DNA of 64,000 nt from Sthenelais limicola (taxonomy: Eukaryota > Annelida > Polychaeta > Phyllodocida > Sigalionidae): contig OW804096.1 of assembly GCA_942159475.1 (NCBI GenBank), positions 88,825,784-88,889,783 of the forward strand, written 5' to 3'. The notes under the pieces are model-generated. The model was not told where the DNA came from, searched no databases, and was given only the letters and a program-made list of their open reading frames with translations. Of the stretch, positions 59,598 to 64,000 are shown one piece after another (positions within the stretch are counted from its first letter, which is position 1; each line of letters opens with the position of its first letter). Position numbers and translations under genes: made by a program.

Positions 59598-61183
59598 CTG
59601 AAAATAAACAAGATATAGACTTTTGGGCCAAGTTGTTGGGAAGTACAAACCTTTAAAAGAATATAAAAGCTGATATTCCAATAGAAAAAATATTAGATTA
59701 GTATTAACTCCGGTCTTGACAACATTTGGATATTCGAAGATAACATTATTTTTAAAATGTATTTTCAGCAAAGCACTGCAGTGGGAAGAAAACCATGGCT
59801 ATTCCTAGTGAAATTAATCCCGTGAGCCCATGTCATAATGATGTTTCATTGTACGATCTCTTGCATTTCATACTTGATCACTCTTATTTTGACTTTGCTG
59901 TATAAGAATCCTGAATAATAATAATAATAAAAAAGAGGTATCATTGAAATATTCAATAGGCACCGCAGGAGTAGATATTTGCATGAGGCAAGGACAGATG
60001 TAGAGGGAAATTGGGTAAATTAACATAACAAAGATCACCATACATGACATAATAAGATACGGTACGGTACGCAGTCGACTATATACCGGTAGGTGGGCTG
60101 TGGGGCAGTTTCAAACGGGGGGCGGGGGAGAGGGTAGCCTTCCGTAGTATAGCGATTACCATATATGTTTCTGGAGCTAAACTAAAGTAAATGAATATAC
60201 AGTGTCTTTGCACGGTGGTCGGGACTATAGATAGAACATAATTCATAGTGAGTAAAGATAGAAGTAAAATGAATGGAAATTACTTCCTGGGAAGGTGTTA
60301 ATTCCTCAATTTGTGAAACTTTTGGAAACACTTGCCATAGTCCTGAGAAACAAAAACAAAAACACCAAATGTTTCCACGCAAACAGAGTGAGACAACGCA
60401 CGACAGCCTAATGAGCCTATAGGGCCATCCAGGAATTAAGGCTGTAAAATTAGGATTAGGGCTATGCTAGATGGCCTATGGCTATGCATGGCAAAATCAT
60501 TCAAGGAGGTATGACTTTGTATGACTATCATAATTATTACTAAGAAAATATACATCTCAGTTACTTAGTAAGAGATGTATACTTAAATGTCTTTAATTAA
60601 ACCGAGATTTAGCAACAATGTGCCAACATACCGTACCATAGGTTGTGCGTACATATAATTTACAGAATTAAAATTGTAATTACAATACAGATTGTATTTA
60701 CTGAAAAAAAATGATTATATCATATATCCCGTCGGGGCATAACATAAACAGTCTGCGAACCACCGTATACCCAATAGTTTAGACTATAGAATAGTTATAC
60801 CATAACCCATAGACCTACTATTACTAGGGTATAGACTATAGCCGGGGCGCCGATCTCGACGCCACGGTGACTCAGTTTGTGGCCACCGTACGGTGCCGAC
60901 AAGGTACATATCAATTCCCATAGGTGTCACCCTCAGTCTCTACCTCGGAGAAACGATACTTGCTCAAAACGGCACACGATCACCTTTTTACACTGATCTG
61001 ATACATCTACTCATTTCTGTTGCCACAGAACGCCCCCTAAACACCTCTAGATTAATGTATCAAAGTTACACAGTCATCGTAGCATGAATAAAGGAGTAAT
61101 GGACGTTTTCCTTCCTTGCCATGCGTTGGCCCTTCTCATACCACTAGTCTACACTAGCAACATTCACCCTCGCTCATCCACTC
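59598..61183. other. Sequence upstream of ubiquilin exon 2, no exon found
   Basis: The start of the ubiquitin-like domain was searched for here on the minus strand and not found, so this is probably intron. A minus-strand frame at 60182-60382 (LWQVFPKVSQIEELTPSQE) follows an acceptor-like site but does not resemble ubiquilin. The rest shows only short, unremarkable frames. Confidence 0.4.
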
Positions 61184-61340
61184 AAGGTTCATAGCCTAGT
61201 GGTAAGTCACTCGCACAGAGAGCTGAGGATTGCAAGCTTGAGCCTTGGCCAGTGCAGCTACTATATTTTTTTATTTTTGGGTCGTGTAGATGCTATCTTA
61301 TTCCACGGAACTTGAGAGACCCTCGAGTTCTGTGGCAAAA
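61184..61340 (+). mobile_element. tRNA-derived SINE
   Basis: A pol III A-box-like word TAGCCTAGTGG lies at 61192-61202 and a B-box-like GCAAGCTTGAGCCTTGG at about 61232-61248, the normal tRNA spacing. The first 75 bases have the outline of a tRNA but the acceptor stem does not pair, so it is not a functional tRNA. An AT-rich run and a non-tRNA body (TTCCACGGAACTTGAGAGAC) follow. The 3' end is not clear. Confidence 0.65.
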
Positions 61341-61593
61341 GGGAAGGTGGGTGGGTTGGCGTGGTTTAGTGCTAATGGGAAAGGCAGGAGAAAGTACATA
61401 TCCATATAATGTTTTACACATAATTACCCATCGATAATCAAAGGGCTATCGATTCTACTAAAGGAAAAAATAAGGCATTCAGGCCAGCGCTAGCATATTG
61501 CCACTCTTCCTGGACCAAGCGCAACTGACCCGCCCCCTACAGGGCGGATTTAGACCACCTTGAAACTTCCTTTCGTTGCTCCATTGATTGTGC

Positions 61594-62476
61594 GATCGAA
61601 GCGCCCCAGGATCGAGGCGCCCTGAGACTGAGGCGCCCTGGGTGAGACCCAAGCGCCCGACCTAAGATCGAAGCGCCCACCGCATACATCGAAGCGCCCC
61701 GGTCTAAGATCGAAGCGCCCCGCTCACTCGGCGGACGTGTCCTACGTGTCGGCGGGCCGTTTTAAAATCGCCATATCTTCGTCAATATTTAATATTTGAA
61801 CAAATCCTTTTAGAATGTCTAAGAACTACTTACTGACATCATATGTATAAAGCGGAATGATTTTAATCCAAGTACTTTCTTAATAAATCGTGTTTGAATT
61901 TGCGTCGTCAGAGCGCGCCATGATTTTTGCCTGGTGTGGGTTTGGTGCTAACCCGCTATATATTTACCAAGTCCTTCTCACCAAAATATTATTAAATACC
62001 ATGAAACGAATTCATAATTGGAAAGATGAGGCATTTCCACCTGTCTATGTGTAATTTTGCGGGACTAATAGGTGGAGGAAAAAATAAAATAGAACCAACA
62101 ATCACCCGGCCCCTATTATCGCTCATACGACGGCAACGCTTAGCCTTAGATGTCCTTACTCTAAGTAGGCCTTTATCCTAAAAAAGGCTTAATCCCCTAT
62201 GTCCGATTCCGATAATAAAATTAAATTTCGCACCGATTTTATAATTCAACTTCTGACGAACATAAATACATAGCTAATGATATTTCTCTGCTGAAAACAT
62301 CGATGTTAGGCCGGGGCGCCTCGATCTCAGGCCTGGGCGCCTCGATCGGAGACCGTAGCCGCCTCGATCTATGGGCGGCAGGGCGCTTCGGTGTAAGCGG
62401 TGGGCGCCTCGATCTTAGCCCGGGGCGCCTCGGTCCTGGCGCTTGACGCTTCGATCTCGGGGCGCCTCCGTCTCAA
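61594..62476. mobile_element. Element with inverted clusters of GATCGAAGCGCCCC subrepeats
   Basis: At 61594-61722 the word GATCGAAGCGCCC and variants (GATCGAGGCGCCC, AGACCCAAGCGCCC) occur about eight times, spaced roughly 15-22 bases. At about 62313-62476 the reverse-complement word GGGGCGCCTCGATC and variants recur about eight times. About 590 bp of ordinary AT-rich sequence lie between. This gives inverted terminal regions made of tandem subrepeats, typical of some non-autonomous DNA elements. Open frames across the clusters are translations of the repeat only. No transposase. Confidence 0.75.
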
Positions 62477-62779
62477 CCCCGCTCCATTACCCCTGGTATT
62501 CTCAGTTAGACAGAACTCCCATCCATCGACCAGTTTTTTATGTTTTCCCATCTAAATGGGTACCATTACATCGTCTGAATGGCAAGTTTTGTTCCTCATG
62601 AGGCCTTTTCAGGGGACGACTTATGTATAATGTGGTACAGGAAAGTTGCAATTTTAAATATAAAGATTGGTTTAGTCTCCCACCCCTGTCGCACCTCTCA
62701 CACACACACTGCACCTTCACTCACTCACATAGCCCAGTATCACACACTGCCCTTCCCACTGCCTGCCACTGCCTGCCAC

Positions 62780-63811
62780 GAATGTGGGTCGATCGGGACA
62801 AAAACCAAACGGGACAAAAACCGCCGGGTTGATCGGGACAAAAAGTGGGTTGTTCGGGACAAAAAGTGGGTTGATCGGGACAAATTGGGTTGATCGGGAC
62901 AAAGTGAAAAATGTGCAAGAATAATAAGATGTGATATGAATGGTTATAGATCTTGATACAAATGACAATAAGGTCTGTGTAGAAACGTTAATGTGGAAGG
63001 TGTGGAAGAAATGTCGCACAAATACCAACACTGTCACCCCTAGTGTTACCCCTGCCGCCCCTGAAGGGGGAGGGACGGTAGAGGTTGGTGGTGTTACCCC
63101 TGCCGCCCCTGAAGGGGGAGGGACGGCAGGGATGTCATTAGCCCTAGCCCCATGTCCTTTGTGGAAAGAGATTAATTTAATGTAATGATGATAATAATGT
63201 TAAATCGCTTTATATAGGTTATATACTTTATATTGGTATTTGAAAGAATATCCTGTATTAACTGTATTAGATCGATGTGATAACTAGGAGAGATGGAAGT
63301 ACACAAATTCCAATAATAAGGGCCTACATGAAGATATCTTACAAATACGATTAATCCAGGGACTTGGGATACAGTAAAACAGACAACCCCACCCCTTAAC
63401 AGACACCCCCTTAATAAGACAGAATTTTGGAAGGTGAGGGAAAATATCAGGTAAGCGAAAAAATCAAAGTTGCATATCAGTACAAGTAATCCCAAGTCAG
63501 AGAGGTGTCACAGCTCTGCAGGACGATCGGGACAAAAAAGGTGGGTCGATCGGGACAAACACTTGTCGCACTGGGGAAAGCTGTAAAACATTAGGTATTC
63601 GCGGTAATTAGCGCTACAAATGTACGATTTCTTGTCATCATGTGGTATAGTATTGTTGACACAACCTTTTAGGGTGATTATGACATAGTTGTGGACGTGT
63701 AAATACCAATTTGGTTAATTAATATGTTTTGTCCCGATCGACCCACGTTTTGCCCCGATCGACCCGGCGATTTTTGTCCCGTTTGGTTTTTGTCCCGATC
63801 GACCCGACACC
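62780..63811. mobile_element. Non-autonomous element with subrepeated TIRs and 8-bp target duplication
   Basis: The left end (GTGGGTCGATCGGGACAAAA, then CCAAACGGGACAAAAACC) reappears reverse-complemented at the right end, 63725-63811. Each end is an array of GGGTYGATCGGGACAAAA units, and two more units lie at about 63520-63560. The flanks share CCTGCCAC (62772-62779 and 63812-63819), an 8-bp target duplication as made by hAT and KDZ/Zisupton transposases. A 50-bp tandem duplication (CCTGCCGCCCCTGAAGGGGG) lies inside at about 63050-63125. No transposase frame. Confidence 0.8.
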
Positions 63812-63818
63812 CCTGCCA

Positions 63819-63859
63819 CTAGTGTGTGTAGCCTTGCCTCAAGGCTACACACACACTAG
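63819..63859. repeat. 41-bp near-perfect palindrome
   Basis: CTAGTGTGTGTAGCCTTG, a 3-base loop, then CAAGGCTACACACACACTAG. Apart from an extra AC unit on the right the arms pair fully. It lies immediately beside the target duplication of the element at 62780-63811. It would form a hairpin as RNA or cruciform DNA. The final stretch 63860-64000 shows nothing else. Confidence 0.85.
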
Positions 63860-64000
63860 CTAGGCAGGTAGGCAGTCAGGTATCAAACACTATTGACTAA
63901 CCCATGGATTCTAATGTGAAGGGAGGAGTGAAGGGTGGGTGGCTGGTGGGCATGCAGTGTTATTCAAGGTGAGAAAAACAACAACTATAAGAACAAAAAA

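Noticed and set aside
60182..60382. First coding exon of ubiquilin
   Set aside because: It follows an acceptor, not a start, and its peptide does not resemble the beginning of a ubiquitin-like domain.
61184..61262. Functional tRNA gene
   Set aside because: A- and B-box-like words are present but the acceptor stem does not pair and the B box is degenerate; a SINE head fits better.
61594..62551. CRISPR-like array or a repeat protein in the GATCGAA/GCGCCCC clusters
   Set aside because: Spacing is short and irregular, the repeats vary, the clusters are inverted relative to each other, and the genome is eukaryotic; the open frames merely translate the repeats.

Overview
This is eukaryotic, intron-bearing, AT-rich DNA. 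It carries a ubiquilin gene with metazoan-style exon structure, non-LTR retrotransposon pieces, a hAT-like transposase, MITEs and a tRNA-derived SINE. I read it as an animal genome, probably an aquatic invertebrate; the species cannot be named from the sequence alone.

Layout. Positions 1 to about 41.6 kb are gene-poor and repeat-rich. They hold two large, convergent, intron-rich genes. A plus-strand gene (15749-21089) encodes a lysine-rich protein with an HMG box and a C-terminal chromodomain. A minus-strand gene (35202 to 26673, about 18 exons) encodes a KDZ-superfamily (Kyakuja/Dileera/Zisupton) DNA transposase with its N-terminal cysteine cluster. Around them lie several small spliced coding units of unknown function: 1012-3934 minus, 36450-39509 plus, and candidate terminal exons at 5.1, 12.6, 13.0, 13.8, 15.1 and 22.5 kb. 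The plus strand is visibly C-rich and G-poor at the far left and G-rich and C-poor at about 35-41.6 kb, a mirrored asymmetry that ends near 41.8 kb. I infer that this may be a very large KDZ-class mobile element carrying accessory genes, perhaps extending beyond the left edge. No terminal inverted repeats or target duplication for such an element were found.

From 41.87 to 44.88 kb lies a 5'-truncated, frameshifted non-LTR retrotransposon. From 47.68 to 59.60 kb lies a near-complete ubiquilin gene on the minus strand: 12 exons in perfect phase, with the first coding exon missing and probably beyond position 64000. One intron contains an uninterrupted 809-residue hAT-like transposase; another intron contains a 120-bp near-identical piece of it. 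The right end (61-64 kb) holds a SINE and two unusual elements whose terminal inverted repeats are built from short subrepeats.

How the genes may work together: ubiquilin is a host proteostasis shuttle factor unrelated to the rest. In the KDZ region the transposase would cut and paste DNA, and the HMG/chromodomain protein is a plausible DNA- and chromatin-binding partner; that link is inference from position and opposed orientation. All splice sites were assigned by eye from GT/AG sites, reading phase and family motifs.
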